A stretch of 64,000 bases of DNA from Microbacterium sp. ProA8 (GTDB lineage Bacteria > Actinomycetota > Actinomycetes > Actinomycetales > Microbacteriaceae): NCBI RefSeq assembly GCF_039905635.1, contig NZ_CP157000.1, positions 2,728,001 through 2,792,000 on the forward strand, read 5' to 3'. The notes below the pieces were generated by a model. It saw only the letters and a program-made list of their open reading frames with translations. It did no database searches and was not told the origin of the DNA. The position numbers and the translations under genes were made by a program. Positions within the stretch are counted from its first letter, which is position 1. Every line of letters begins with the position of its first letter. Of this stretch, positions 1 to 7,893 are shown in pieces.

Positions 1-689
1 AGGCGGAACTCGCCGTCGCCGATGACGCGCCCGAGCGCCGATCCCCGCTCGGAGTGGACGATCAGCCCGGTGTTGACCGGGAGCCCGCGGACGTCCTCGC
101 TGACGGCGACTTCGCTCTCGTAGAGGTCGCTGATGTCGTCGCCCGACACGTCGATCTCGGAGATGCCGGTCCAGCCGGAGTCGACGGCCTGCTCCGCGAG
201 GTACTCCTCCGCGCTGATGCCGAGCGAGGCGGCCTTGACGCGCATGGGCAGGTCCTTCGAGACGACGGTGACCTCCTGCCCGTCCCTCGCGATATTCATC
301 GCGATGGCCAGGATGCGACTGTCGTTGTCGCCGAGTCGCATGCCCGACGGCAGCACCGTGGGGTCGGTGTTGTTGAGCTCGACGCGCAGCGTCCCGCCCT
401 CGCCGACCGGCACCGGGAAGTCGAGGCGGCCGTGCTCGACGCGAAGCTCGTCGAGGTGGCGCAGCGCCTGCCGGGCGAAGTAGCCGATCTCGGGATCGTG
501 CCGCTTGCCTTCGAGCTCCGTGATCACCACGACGGGGATCACGACGCTGTGTTCGGCGAAACGGAAGAATGCCCGTGGATCACTGAGCAGCACCGATGTG
601 TCGAGGACGTAGGTGCGCAGATCCTGATCGGAGTCCGCGACCTCCTCGAGATGCCGACTGCGCTGCTCGTGTGGTGCTCGTGTGGTCAC
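1..689 (-). CDS. PhoH family protein with N-terminal PIN domain (3' end truncated by window)
   Basis: About 229 N-terminal codons are visible; the protein runs off the left edge, so the PhoH ATPase part is not seen. The visible part is a PIN-type RNase domain: VLDTSVLLSD at residues 28-37 with the acidic D30, then VITELEG and a GDNDSRILA-like segment. PIN followed by PhoH is the usual actinobacterial PhoH2 (VapC-PhoH) architecture, an RNA helicase/RNase. The PhoH identity is inferred from this PIN subtype. The GTG at 687-689 is chosen because a GGGAG lies about 8 nt upstream and the PIN motif begins about 27 residues later. A TACCCT hexamer on the minus strand (738-743) is a plausible -10, giving a roughly 40-nt leader with a hairpin at 704-720. 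Confidence 0.8.
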   Translation of the reverse strand, partial: MTTRAPHEQRSRHLEEVADSDQDLRTYVLDTSVLLSDPRAFFRFAEHSVVIPVVVITELEGKRHDPEIGYFARQALRHLDELRVEHGRLDFPVPVGEGGTLRVELNNTDPTVLPSGMRLGDNDSRILAIAMNIARDGQEVTVVSKDLPMRVKAASLGISAEEYLAEQAVDSGWTGISEIDVSGDDISDLYESEVAVSEDVRGLPVNTGLIVHSERGSALGRVIGDGEFR

Positions 690-703
690 AACCCACTCCC
701 GCC

Positions 704-720
704 CCGGGTGTTTCACCCGG
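704..720 (-). promoter_or_regulatory. 7-bp hairpin in the phoH leader
   Basis: CCGGGTG and CACCCGG form a perfect 7-bp stem around a 3-nt loop, just upstream of the GGGAG ribosome binding site of the PhoH-family gene and downstream of a TACCCT -10 candidate. The position would let it affect ribosome access or mRNA stability. No function is demonstrated. Confidence 0.4.
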
Positions 721-945
721 CAGTCACGAGTCGACCAGGGTAGCGAGTCGAAGATCGTGAAGTCGCGATCCGTGAGGCCGACTCGACCGGGCTCTTTGCC
801 CGATGCGCTCACGCTACGTCCGTGCGCCGACATTGCGCGCGCCCGACACGCAGGAAACATGTGTCGATTCGATGAACGGATGCTGTGGCCCCTCGCCTCG
901 CCGACGGCTCCGGCATCGCGAGGCGATGTCAGCCGGCGAGCGTCG

Positions 946-2073
946 TCACCAGACCCGCGCGGAAGAGAACGCGGCGAGCGCGTCCCCGAACAGCCGGAGC
1001 GTGTCTGCGCCCGTGCCGACGTGCGGGGCGACGCGGATGCGGCCCGCCCGCGTGGTCACGGTGAGGCCATGGTTCGCGAGCGACGCGGCGAGCGGTGCGG
1101 CGTCCTGCGGAGCGGGTTCGAGTGTGACGATCCCCGCGCGGTGCTCAGGCTCGCGCGGCGTCACCACCGGCACCTCATAGCGGTCGGCGAAGAACATCAC
1201 GTCCGTCGCGCGTGCCGACAGCGCCGACTCGATCTGCGTGACGCCGACGTCGGCGACCTCGCGGAGCGCCGTCGCCAACCGCGCGGTCGCGAGCGTGTCG
1301 GGCCCGGAGACCGAGAATGCCTGGGCCGACGCAGAGGGCGCCGGCACGGTGTCCACCGGCAGGTCGCCGTCGACGCCGCGGAATCCCGAGAGCACGGGCG
1401 CGATGCGCTCGAGCGCGCGCTCTCCGAACCACGAGAAGCCGGTCCCGCGTCCGGCGCGGAGCCACTTGTACCCGTGGCCGCAGACGACGTCGGCGGCCAG
1501 ATAATCCGCCTCGACCATGCCGAAGCCCTGGATGGCATCGACGATGAGCAGACGATCGCCGATGACCTCGCGCAGAGCGGACAGGTCGGTGCGGTAGCCC
1601 GTGCGGAAGTCGACGAGACTCACCGCCACGGCCCGGGTGTCGTCGGAGAGAGCAGAGCGCACCGCGTCCGGCGTCATGAATCCGTGCGACGGCTCCACCC
1701 ACTGCAGCTGGAGTGATCCGAAGGCGTCCGAGGCGCGGGTGGCGGCCACCGTGAGGCTGGGGAACTCGCCCCGGCTCATCATCAGTCCGCCTGCCAGTCC
1801 GTAGACGGCGTGCATCAGTCCGTGCGTGGTGGACGGCTGCAGCACCACGTGCTCGGCATCCGTGCCGATCAGCTCGGCGACCAGCTCGCGCGCCTCGCGG
1901 ACGTGGTCGGCCACCAGCTCGATGCTCGTGCGGCGCCCCGAGCCGAGCAGCTCGGTGTCTCCCTGCGCCTCGCTGCGGACGGCAGGAGAGAGCGGGCCGA
2001 ACGCCGCCCAGTCCAGATACCCCGGTTCCCCATCGAACGACGCCAGATACGAATCCAGATCGGTCACGCGCAT
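946..2073 (-). CDS. class V aminotransferase, cysteine desulfurase-like
   Basis: 375 aa PLP-dependent fold type I enzyme. The PLP-binding lysine is K203 in GHGYKWLRAG, and D179 in VDAIQGFG should hold the pyridine nitrogen. The STTHGLMHAV segment (81-90) matches the cofactor phosphate region. Class V members act as cysteine desulfurases, kynureninases or isopenicillin-N-epimerase-like enzymes. No catalytic cysteine loop typical of IscS/SufS is evident, so the substrate cannot be assigned. It lies 39 nt downstream of uppS on the same strand and is probably cotranscribed with it. The ATG at 2073 has no strong SD, which fits translation from an operon mRNA. Confidence 0.8.
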   Translation of the reverse strand: MRVTDLDSYLASFDGEPGYLDWAAFGPLSPAVRSEAQGDTELLGSGRRTSIELVADHVREARELVAELIGTDAEHVVLQPSTTHGLMHAVYGLAGGLMMSRGEFPSLTVAATRASDAFGSLQLQWVEPSHGFMTPDAVRSALSDDTRAVAVSLVDFRTGYRTDLSALREVIGDRLLIVDAIQGFGMVEADYLAADVVCGHGYKWLRAGRGTGFSWFGERALERIAPVLSGFRGVDGDLPVDTVPAPSASAQAFSVSGPDTLATARLATALREVADVGVTQIESALSARATDVMFFADRYEVPVVTPREPEHRAGIVTLEPAPQDAAPLAASLANHGLTVTTRAGRIRVAPHVGTGADTLRLFGDALAAFSSARVW

Positions 2074-2112
2074 CAGTCTGTCAGAGCGGCGAGCCCCGGT
2101 GGGACAGCGGTT

Positions 2113-2898
2113 TCAGCTGCCGAAGCGGCGCTCTCGCGAGGTGAAGTCGCGGATCGCACGCAGGAAGTCCACCTCGCGCAGATCGGGTCCCAGGGCCTCG
2201 ACGAAATAGAACTCCGAGTGCGCCGACTGCCACAGCAGGAAGTCGCTCAGGCGTTGCTCGCCCGAGGTGCGGATCACGAGGTCGGGGTCGGGCTGTCCGC
2301 CGGTGTAGAGGTGCTCGCCGATCTGCTCGGGGGTGAGGCTCGCGGCGAGCTCCTCGAGCGATCCGCCCTGCTCGTCGTGCTGCGCGATGATGCTGCGCAC
2401 GGCGTCGACGATCTCGCCGCGCCCGCCGTAGCCGACGGCGAGGTTGACGTGCATCCCGGCGTTGCCCTTGGTGCGGGCCTCGACGTCGGCGAGCACGCGA
2501 GACAGGTCGCCGGGCAATGCATCGGCGCGGCCCACGTGCTTCACGCGCCAGTCGCGCTCGTGCGAGAGCTCGTCGGCGAGCTCGGCGATGATCTCGATCA
2601 GATCCGACAGCTCGCGGGAGTCGCGCTTGCGCAGATTGTCGTTCGAGAGGAGATACAGCGACACGACGCGGATGCCCACGTCGTCGCACCAGCGCAGGAA
2701 CTCCTTCATCTTGGCGGCGCCGGCGCGGTGGCCGTGCGCGGCGGAGTCGTATCCGAGCTGCTTGGCCCAGCGCCGATTGCCGTCGATCATCATCGCCAGG
2801 TGGTGGGGCACCGCGGCGGGATCCAGCCGCCGGCGCAGGCGGTTGATGTAGAGGCGGTAGAGGGGTCCCCTGCCCTCGTTCGTCTCGCCGCGCGCCAC
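2113..2898 (-). CDS. uppS: isoprenyl transferase (cis-prenyl chain elongating)
   Basis: 261 aa, usual length for cis-prenyltransferases, which condense isopentenyl diphosphate units to make the polyprenyl phosphate carrier for cell-wall synthesis (undecaprenyl/decaprenyl, or short-chain Z-farnesyl in the actinobacterial paralog). The signature MMIDGNRRWAKQLG carries the catalytic Asp and DGNRRWA phosphate loop; SLYLLSNDN and RTSGEQRLSDFLLWQ near the C-terminus complete the substrate site. The GTG at 2896-2898 is preceded by TAGCGT (2905-2910, minus strand) with a 6-nt spacer and no SD, so the mRNA should be leaderless. Chain length cannot be decided from sequence alone. Confidence 0.92.
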   Translation of the reverse strand: MARGETNEGRGPLYRLYINRLRRRLDPAAVPHHLAMMIDGNRRWAKQLGYDSAAHGHRAGAAKMKEFLRWCDDVGIRVVSLYLLSNDNLRKRDSRELSDLIEIIAELADELSHERDWRVKHVGRADALPGDLSRVLADVEARTKGNAGMHVNLAVGYGGRGEIVDAVRSIIAQHDEQGGSLEELAASLTPEQIGEHLYTGGQPDPDLVIRTSGEQRLSDFLLWQSAHSEFYFVEALGPDLREVDFLRAIRDFTSRERRFGS

Positions 2899-3010
2899 AC
2901 GCCTACGCTACCCCGGGTGCGGCGGGGACCCTAGCGCGAGGGCGGGCTGCGGCATGGCCTCGACCGGGCATGTTCCCCGACGGGTATGCGCCGCCGTCTA
3001 CGCTGAGACG

Positions 3011-3754
3011 ATGAGCCGCCGTCGCAGTGATTCCCGGGCCCCCGAGGTCCCCGTGCTGCCGCTGATGGATGCCGCGGCCGTCGATGCCGCGACGCCCGAG
3101 ATCAAGCCCTCGTGGCGCGGGTGGATCCATGCGGCCACGTTCCCGGTCGCCATCGCCGCCGGCATCGTGCTGATCGTGGTCGCGGAGGGCGGGCCGGCGA
3201 AGTGGGCGTGCGTCGTGTTCATGGCGACGTCGCTGCTGCTGTTCGGAAACTCCGCGCTGTACCACCGGTTCGACTGGAACCCGCGGACCAAGACGATCCT
3301 CAAACGCATCGACCACGCGAACATCCTGCTGCTGATCGCCGGAACGTACACCCCGATCGCGACGCTCGCGCTCCCGCCGCAGCAGGGCGCACTGCTGCTG
3401 GTGCTGGTGTGGAGCGGCGCGCTGGTCGGCATCCTGTTCCGCGTCTTCTGGCTCCACGCGCCGCGCTGGCTGTACGTCGCCCTCTATCTGGCGCTGGGCT
3501 GGGCCGCGGTCATGTACCTCGTCGACCTCTTCGAGGCCAATGCCGCGATGATGATCCTCGTCGCCGTCGGCGGGCTGCTCTACACGGGCGGAGCCGTCGT
3601 CTATGCGCTCAAGCGGCCCAACCCGTGGCCCGGCCACTTCGGCTTCCACGAGATCTTCCACGTCTGCACGGTGCTGGCGTTCCTGTGCCACTGGACCGCG
3701 TGCCTGCTGATCGCGCTCAACCCGCTGTCACCGTCGCTGGGACTGCCTGGCTGA
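3011..3754 (+). CDS. trhA: hemolysin III / TrhA family membrane protein
   Basis: 247 aa, with seven predicted membrane segments of the PAQR/HlyIII fold. Family metal-site features are visible: NSALYHRFDW after the second helix, KRIDHANILLLIAGTYTPI in the third region, and the C-terminal HEIFHVCTVLAFLCHW with two histidines. Family members are linked to membrane lipid homeostasis; the hemolysin name is historical. The ATG at 3011 is chosen because TACGCT (2999-3004) lies 6 nt upstream (leaderless). An in-frame ATG at 2954 lies upstream of that promoter and would add 19 unlikely residues. Divergent from uppS. Confidence 0.88.
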   Translation: MSRRRSDSRAPEVPVLPLMDAAAVDAATPEIKPSWRGWIHAATFPVAIAAGIVLIVVAEGGPAKWACVVFMATSLLLFGNSALYHRFDWNPRTKTILKRIDHANILLLIAGTYTPIATLALPPQQGALLLVLVWSGALVGILFRVFWLHAPRWLYVALYLALGWAAVMYLVDLFEANAAMMILVAVGGLLYTGGAVVYALKRPNPWPGHFGFHEIFHVCTVLAFLCHWTACLLIALNPLSPSLGLPG

Positions 3755-3807
3755 CGAAGGATGCCGCGACCCGCGGCATCCCGTCCCGTCCCGTCCGTCT
3801 GACGGGG

Positions 3808-4143
3808 TCAGGCTCGAGGCGCCCCGCCGCGGCGGGGGTCGTCGTCATCGGGGCTCGGCTCATCGGCGCTTCCCGCATCGATGCTCTGGTCATCGGCCTC
3901 GGTCGCCTCGGTGGCCCGTGCCGCCTGCTCCTCGGCATCCAGCTCCTCCTGGATGTCCGCGCGCACGCGACCGCGGCGGATGCGCCGCATCATGTCCCAC
4001 ACCAGCAGGATCACGGCGATCGCCACGAACGCGGTGACGAGGAAGCCCACCACGCCCGGGGTCACGATGTCGGGGTCGACCTCGGACGGCGTGGGCGTCG
4101 GAGTCGTCGCGGCGCTGAGGATCACGGCGATCGCGTGCTGCAT
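3808..4143 (-). CDS. small single-pass membrane protein, function unknown
   Basis: 111 aa. The N-terminus is short and Thr/Pro-rich, followed by one strong hydrophobic helix (about residues 29-50, VVGFLVTAFVAIAVILLVW). A basic stretch MRRIRRGRVR follows, then an acidic C-terminal tail with many Asp/Glu. The positive-inside rule predicts N-out/C-in topology. GAGGA lies about 5 nt before the ATG at 4143. A TAGGCT on the minus strand at about 4210-4215 is a plausible -10. It is divergent from the DUF4307 gene and has no recognisable enzyme motif. Confidence 0.7.
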   Translation of the reverse strand: MQHAIAVILSAATTPTPTPSEVDPDIVTPGVVGFLVTAFVAIAVILLVWDMMRRIRRGRVRADIQEELDAEEQAARATEATEADDQSIDAGSADEPSPDDDDPRRGGAPRA

Positions 4144-4274
4144 GGGGTCCTCGCTCTGCCCGGGGAGGGCGGTGTCGTCGGGGGTGCGCGCGAGCGCATA
4201 GCCTGGAGGTCCAGCCTAATCTTCCGATCCGGCGTCGACTTCCGATCCGGGTCCTCGAGACGTCAGGGAGCGGC

Positions 4275-4682
4275 GTGACCACGCAGGACATGCTCGACGA
4301 GCGCTACGGCCGTCGTCGTTCGCCTGCCCGCCGCTGGGCGATCGGGGGCGCAGTCCTGATCGCGGTGGCGGTCGTCGCCCTGTTCGGCTGGTTCACGGTG
4401 CAGAACGCCCTGGACTCCGTCGACGCCGACACGACCTCGTTCGAGGTGGCCGATGAGCACTCGGTCTCGCTCGGATTCCAGATCACCTCTCCCCCGGGAT
4501 CCGCCGTCGCCTGCGCGATCGAGGCCCAGGACGAGGAGCACGGCGTGGTGGGCTGGCGCGTCGTCGAGCTCCCGGCATCCGATCTGCACGCCCGGGCGTT
4601 CCGCGAGGTGATCCCCACGACCGCGCTCGCGACGACGGGATTCGTCAACTCGTGCTGGGTTTTGTCTCCGTCCGCGCAGTGA
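4275..4682 (+). CDS. DUF4307 family membrane-anchored protein
   Basis: 135 aa. A short cytoplasmic N-terminus with LDERYGRRRSPARRW is followed by one membrane helix (about 23-42) and a small extracytoplasmic domain containing a Cys pair (AVACAIEAQD and NSCWVL). This is the layout of DUF4307, an actinobacterial family usually encoded next to greA and mycothiol amidase. The GTG at 4275 has GGGAG about 5 nt upstream. A TAGCCT near 4199 could be its -10. Function unknown; the greA promoter begins inside its last codons. Confidence 0.75.
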   Translation: MTTQDMLDERYGRRRSPARRWAIGGAVLIAVAVVALFGWFTVQNALDSVDADTTSFEVADEHSVSLGFQITSPPGSAVACAIEAQDEEHGVVGWRVVELPASDLHARAFREVIPTTALATTGFVNSCWVLSPSAQ

Positions 4683-4690
4683 CGTAGTCT
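4662..4690 (+). promoter_or_regulatory. greA promoter (-35 TTGTCT, 17 bp, -10 TAGTCT)
   Basis: TTGTCT at 4662-4667 and TAGTCT at 4685-4690 are separated by exactly 17 bp, a good match to the housekeeping sigma factor consensus. The -35 lies inside the last codons of the DUF4307 gene. Transcription would start near 4697, leaving a leader of about 90 nt before greA. Confidence 0.65.
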
Positions 4691-4711
4691 GTCGGGACAT
4701 CAGTCGAATCG

Positions 4712-4734
4712 CGCCCTGGCCGTGAGCCGGGGCG
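4712..4734 (+). promoter_or_regulatory. stem-loop in greA leader, attenuator-like
   Basis: CGCCCTGGC (4712-4720) pairs with GCCGGGGCG (4726-4734) to give nine pairs, one of them G-U, around a 5-nt loop, followed by TTCGGTTTA. A GC-rich stem followed by a T-containing tract inside the 5' leader resembles a weak intrinsic terminator, so it may attenuate greA transcription. Confidence 0.45.
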
Positions 4735-4786
4735 TTCGGTTTATGCCCGTGCCGCACGTATGCCGGGCCGAACGAAGGAGTCAGCC

Positions 4787-5278
4787 GTGTCCACCGACGC
4801 CCCCGTGACCTTCCTCACCCAGGACGCGTACGACCGCCTGGCCGCCGAGCTCGAGCACCTGTCGACGACCGGCCGCGAGGAGATCGCCAAGCGCATCGAG
4901 GCCGCGCGCGAAGAAGGCGACCTCAAGGAGAACGGCGGCTACCACGCCGCCAAGGACGAGCAGGGCAAGCAGGAGGCCCGCATCCGGACGCTCCAGCACC
5001 TGCTGAAGACCGCCACGGTGAGCGAGGCCCCGCAGAGCACCGGCGTGGTCGAGCCCGGCACCGTCATCACGGCGATCATCGCCGGCGGCGAAGAGGTCTT
5101 CCTCCTCGGCAACCGCGAGATCGCCGTCGGCTCCGAGCTCGACGTCTACAGCGAGGCCTCGCCGCTGGGCACCGCGATCCTCGGCCGCAAGGAGGGCGAG
5201 AAGACCTCGTACACCGCTCCGAACGGGCGCGAGATCGCCGTCGAGATCGTCAAGGTCGAGACCTACAACGGCCAGTGA
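4787..5278 (+). CDS. greA: transcription elongation factor GreA
   Basis: 163 aa, the usual GreA size. The N-terminal antiparallel coiled coil (about 10-78) ends in the acidic tip EEGDLKENGGYHAAKDEQ, whose D and E residues coordinate Mg2+ in the RNA polymerase secondary channel and stimulate cleavage of backtracked RNA. The C-terminal FKBP-like domain (about 85-163) contains the SPLGTAILGRKEGE loop. The GTG at 4787 follows AAGGAG with a 7-8 nt spacer, so it is preferred over an upstream in-frame ATG at 4760. Convergent with ilvA across a shared hairpin. Confidence 0.95.
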   Translation: MSTDAPVTFLTQDAYDRLAAELEHLSTTGREEIAKRIEAAREEGDLKENGGYHAAKDEQGKQEARIRTLQHLLKTATVSEAPQSTGVVEPGTVITAIIAGGEEVFLLGNREIAVGSELDVYSEASPLGTAILGRKEGEKTSYTAPNGREIAVEIVKVETYNGQ

Positions 5279-5283
5279 CGCCG

Positions 5284-5320
5284 GTTCCCGACGGGCGCGC
5301 GCGGCGCGTCAGTCGGGAAC
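5284..5320. terminator. bidirectional hairpin between greA and ilvA
   Basis: GTTCCCGAC (5284-5292) is a perfect inverted repeat of GTCGGGAAC (5312-5320); the GC-rich loop can pair further. It sits at the convergent junction and overlaps the last codons of ilvA. There is no T-tract, as is common for high-GC actinobacterial terminators. Confidence 0.5.
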
Positions 5321-6607
5321 GACGGTCGGAGCATAGCCGGCGCCTTCGAGCACCGAGATGACGTGTGCGCGGTGCTCCTCGCCGCGCGTCTCGACGCTCA
5401 GCTGCAGGATCACCTCGCTGATCTGCAGTCCCTGGCCGTGGCGCGTGTGCAGCACCTCGATGACGTTCGCCCCGGCGATCGCCAGCAGCTCCGAGACCTG
5501 CGCCAGCTGACCGGGGCGATCCGGCAGCGGGATGCGCAGCGTCATGTACCGACCGGATGCCGACAGCCCGTGCGCGACGACGCGCTGCAGCAGCAGCGGA
5601 TCGATGTTGCCGCCGGACAGCACGGTCACGGTCGGGCCGTCGGCGACCACCTTGCCTGCGAGGATCGCGGCCACGCCGACGGCGCCCGCCGGCTCGACGA
5701 CCTGCTTGGCGCGCTCGAGCAGCACGAGGAGCGCCCGCGCGATGTCGTCCTCGGTGACGGTGACCACCTCGTCCACCAGATCCCGGATGATCTCGAACGG
5801 CAGGTCCCCCGGCCGGGCCACGGCGATGCCGTCGGCGATCGTCGGCAGGGTGGGCACCTCGAGCGGATGCCCCGCCTCGAGCGACGGCGGATACGCAGCC
5901 GAGTTCGCCGCCTGCACGCCGATCACCCGCACCGTGCGGCCCTCCGCGGCGGCGCGGGCCTTGACGGACGCCGCCACGCCGGCGATGAGCCCTCCCCCGC
6001 CGATGCCCAGCACGATCGTGTCGAGGTCGGGCAGCTCGTCCATGAGCTCCAGGCCCAGCGTGCCCTGGCCGGCGATGACGTCATGGTGGTCGAACGGATG
6101 GATGAACACGGCACCGGTGCGCTCGGCGAACTCGGCCGCCATCCGCAGCGGCGTCTCGACGGTCGCGCCCTCGAGCACGACATCGGCGCCGTAGCCGCGC
6201 GTGGCGAGGAGTTTGGGCACCGGCACGCCGAGCGGCATGAAGATCGTGGCGCGGATGCCGAGGGCCTTCGCCGCGAGCGCCACGCCCTGCGCGTGGTTGC
6301 CGGCGGAGGCGGCGACCACGCCGCGCGCACGCTCCTCGGCCGTCAGCCGGGAGAGGCGGTACGTCGCGCCGCGGATCTTGAACGACCCGGTGCGCTGCAG
6401 GTTCTCGAGCTTGAGGTGCACCGGCACGCCGAGCACGTCGGACAGGTGCTGGGACTCGTCGAGCGGCGTGTGCGTGATGACGCCCTCGAGCGTGGCCCTC
6501 GCGTCCTCGAAATCGGCGAGGGTGGGCACCGACGACGCGGAGGGAACCGCATCGTCGGCCGCCGCAGCGGGGCCGGCGGGTCCTGCGGAAGACATGGCGG
6601 TGGTCAC
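5309..6607 (-). CDS. ilvA: threonine ammonia-lyase (threonine dehydratase), catabolic/ACT type
   Basis: 432 aa fold type II PLP enzyme that deaminates threonine to 2-oxobutanoate, the first step to isoleucine. K77 in TGSFKIRGA binds PLP, SAGNHAQG (101-108) and the glycine-rich GIGGGGLIAG loop bind cofactor, and SGGNIDP is near the C-terminal end of the catalytic domain. One ACT domain follows (about 350-430, MTLRIPLPDRPGQLAQVSEL), as in short allosteric dehydratases. GTG 6607 is chosen: AGGAGAG is 7 nt upstream and the codon overlaps the stop of the AI-2E gene as GTGA. The Ala/Pro-rich first 25 residues look disordered. Confidence 0.92.
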   Translation of the reverse strand: MTTAMSSAGPAGPAAAADDAVPSASSVPTLADFEDARATLEGVITHTPLDESQHLSDVLGVPVHLKLENLQRTGSFKIRGATYRLSRLTAEERARGVVAASAGNHAQGVALAAKALGIRATIFMPLGVPVPKLLATRGYGADVVLEGATVETPLRMAAEFAERTGAVFIHPFDHHDVIAGQGTLGLELMDELPDLDTIVLGIGGGGLIAGVAASVKARAAAEGRTVRVIGVQAANSAAYPPSLEAGHPLEVPTLPTIADGIAVARPGDLPFEIIRDLVDEVVTVTEDDIARALLVLLERAKQVVEPAGAVGVAAILAGKVVADGPTVTVLSGGNIDPLLLQRVVAHGLSASGRYMTLRIPLPDRPGQLAQVSELLAIAGANVIEVLHTRHGQGLQISEVILQLSVETRGEEHRAHVISVLEGAGYAPTVVPD

Positions 6608-7809
6608 GGGCGGACTCTCCTCTGCCGCGGAACGGTGCTCCAGATGAGGTCGCCGGAGGGTTTCGCTCCGGTCTCCCACGCACGTTCTGCGAGATAGACG
6701 GCGACGACGTTGACGAACGCCGCGAGCGGGACGGCGAACAGTGCGCCGGGGATGCCGGCGATCATTGCACCGCCTGCCACGACGAGCACGACCGCGAGCG
6801 GATGCACCTTGACGGCGGAGCCCATGAGCAGCGGCTGGAGCACGTGGCCCTCGAGCTGCTGCACGCCCAGCACGACGACGAGCATCCACAGGGCGATCCA
6901 GGGGCCGTTGTAGACGAGCGCGAGGAACACCGCGACGGTGCCGGTCACCACGGCACCGACGATCGGCACGAACGCGCCGAGGAAGACCAGGACGGCGACG
7001 GGGATGGCCAGTGGGACGCCGAGGAGTGCGGCCCCCAGGCCGATGCCGATGGCGTCGATCGTCGCGACGAGCAGCTGCGTCCGTGCGTAGTTGACGACGG
7101 TGACCCAGCCGGCGCGTCCGGAGCCGTCTGCGGCGGGACGGGCTTTCTTGGGGAAGAGCCGCAGCGTCCACCGCCAGATGCCGGCGCCGTCGGCGAGTAG
7201 GCACAGCAGGATGAAGAACGCCAGCACGGCGCCGGTGACGACGTGACCGATGGTGGAGCCGATCGCCAGCGCACCCGACCACAGGAGCTCGGCCTGCTCC
7301 TGGACGAAGACCCAGCCCTGGTCGAGGAGGTCGTCGATCTGCTCGGGGCTCAGATGCAGCGGCCCGTCGATGAGGTACTGCCGGAACTGGTCGATGGCCG
7401 CGACGGTGCTGGCCCGCACGGAGTCCCACTGGTTCATGATCTGCCACACCACGAGCCAGAGCAGGCCCGTCACGATGGCCAGGGTGCCGACGACCGAGAT
7501 GACGATGGCGAGCCAGCGGGGAACGCGCCGGCGGAGCATCCACGCGAAGGTGGGCCACAGGAGCGCGGTGATGAGGATGGCGATCAGCAGCGGGATCACG
7601 AGCAGCTTCAGCTGGATCACGAGCCACACGACGATGCCGATCGCCGCAGCGACGACGATCACCCGCCAGGAGTACGCGGTCGCGATGCGCAGGCCACGCG
7701 GCACGGCGGCGGAGGTCTCGGTGGAGACCACCCGACTGCGGTCGCGCACCGCATCGAACAGGGAGCTGCGGGGCTTGTCGTCGGAGCCGCTCGTACGCCC
7801 AGTGCTCAT
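6604..7809 (-). CDS. AI-2E family transporter (UPF0118 permease)
   Basis: 401 aa, about eight membrane segments: an N-terminal pair (50-105), a soluble loop (about 130-190, QFRQYLIDGP...), then six helices containing VLVFLGAFVPIVGAV and EGHVLQPLLMGSAVKVHPL, the family signature near the C-terminus. Members are implicated in autoinducer-2 export or Na+(Li+)/H+ exchange; the substrate here is unknown. The ATG at 7809 is 6 nt after TAGACT (minus strand 7816-7821) with no SD, so it is leaderless. Its TGA overlaps the ilvA GTG, so translation of the two is coupled. Confidence 0.85.
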   Translation of the reverse strand: MSTGRTSGSDDKPRSSLFDAVRDRSRVVSTETSAAVPRGLRIATAYSWRVIVVAAAIGIVVWLVIQLKLLVIPLLIAILITALLWPTFAWMLRRRVPRWLAIVISVVGTLAIVTGLLWLVVWQIMNQWDSVRASTVAAIDQFRQYLIDGPLHLSPEQIDDLLDQGWVFVQEQAELLWSGALAIGSTIGHVVTGAVLAFFILLCLLADGAGIWRWTLRLFPKKARPAADGSGRAGWVTVVNYARTQLLVATIDAIGIGLGAALLGVPLAIPVAVLVFLGAFVPIVGAVVTGTVAVFLALVYNGPWIALWMLVVVLGVQQLEGHVLQPLLMGSAVKVHPLAVVLVVAGGAMIAGIPGALFAVPLAAFVNVVAVYLAERAWETGAKPSGDLIWSTVPRQRRVRP

Positions 7810-7893
7810 TCGCCCAGTCTAGGCGCGTCGCATTCCGCACCGGTCATGAAGGAGCCTGCGGGGATGTCGGAGGCGCTGGCTAGGCTGACGCGC

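Noticed and set aside
5309..7840. A continuous minus-strand frame that joins ilvA to upstream sequence (about 840 codons)
   Set aside because: Only its C-terminal part is ilvA. The N-terminal part overlaps the AI-2E gene in another frame; the GTGA overlap gives a natural start at 6607.
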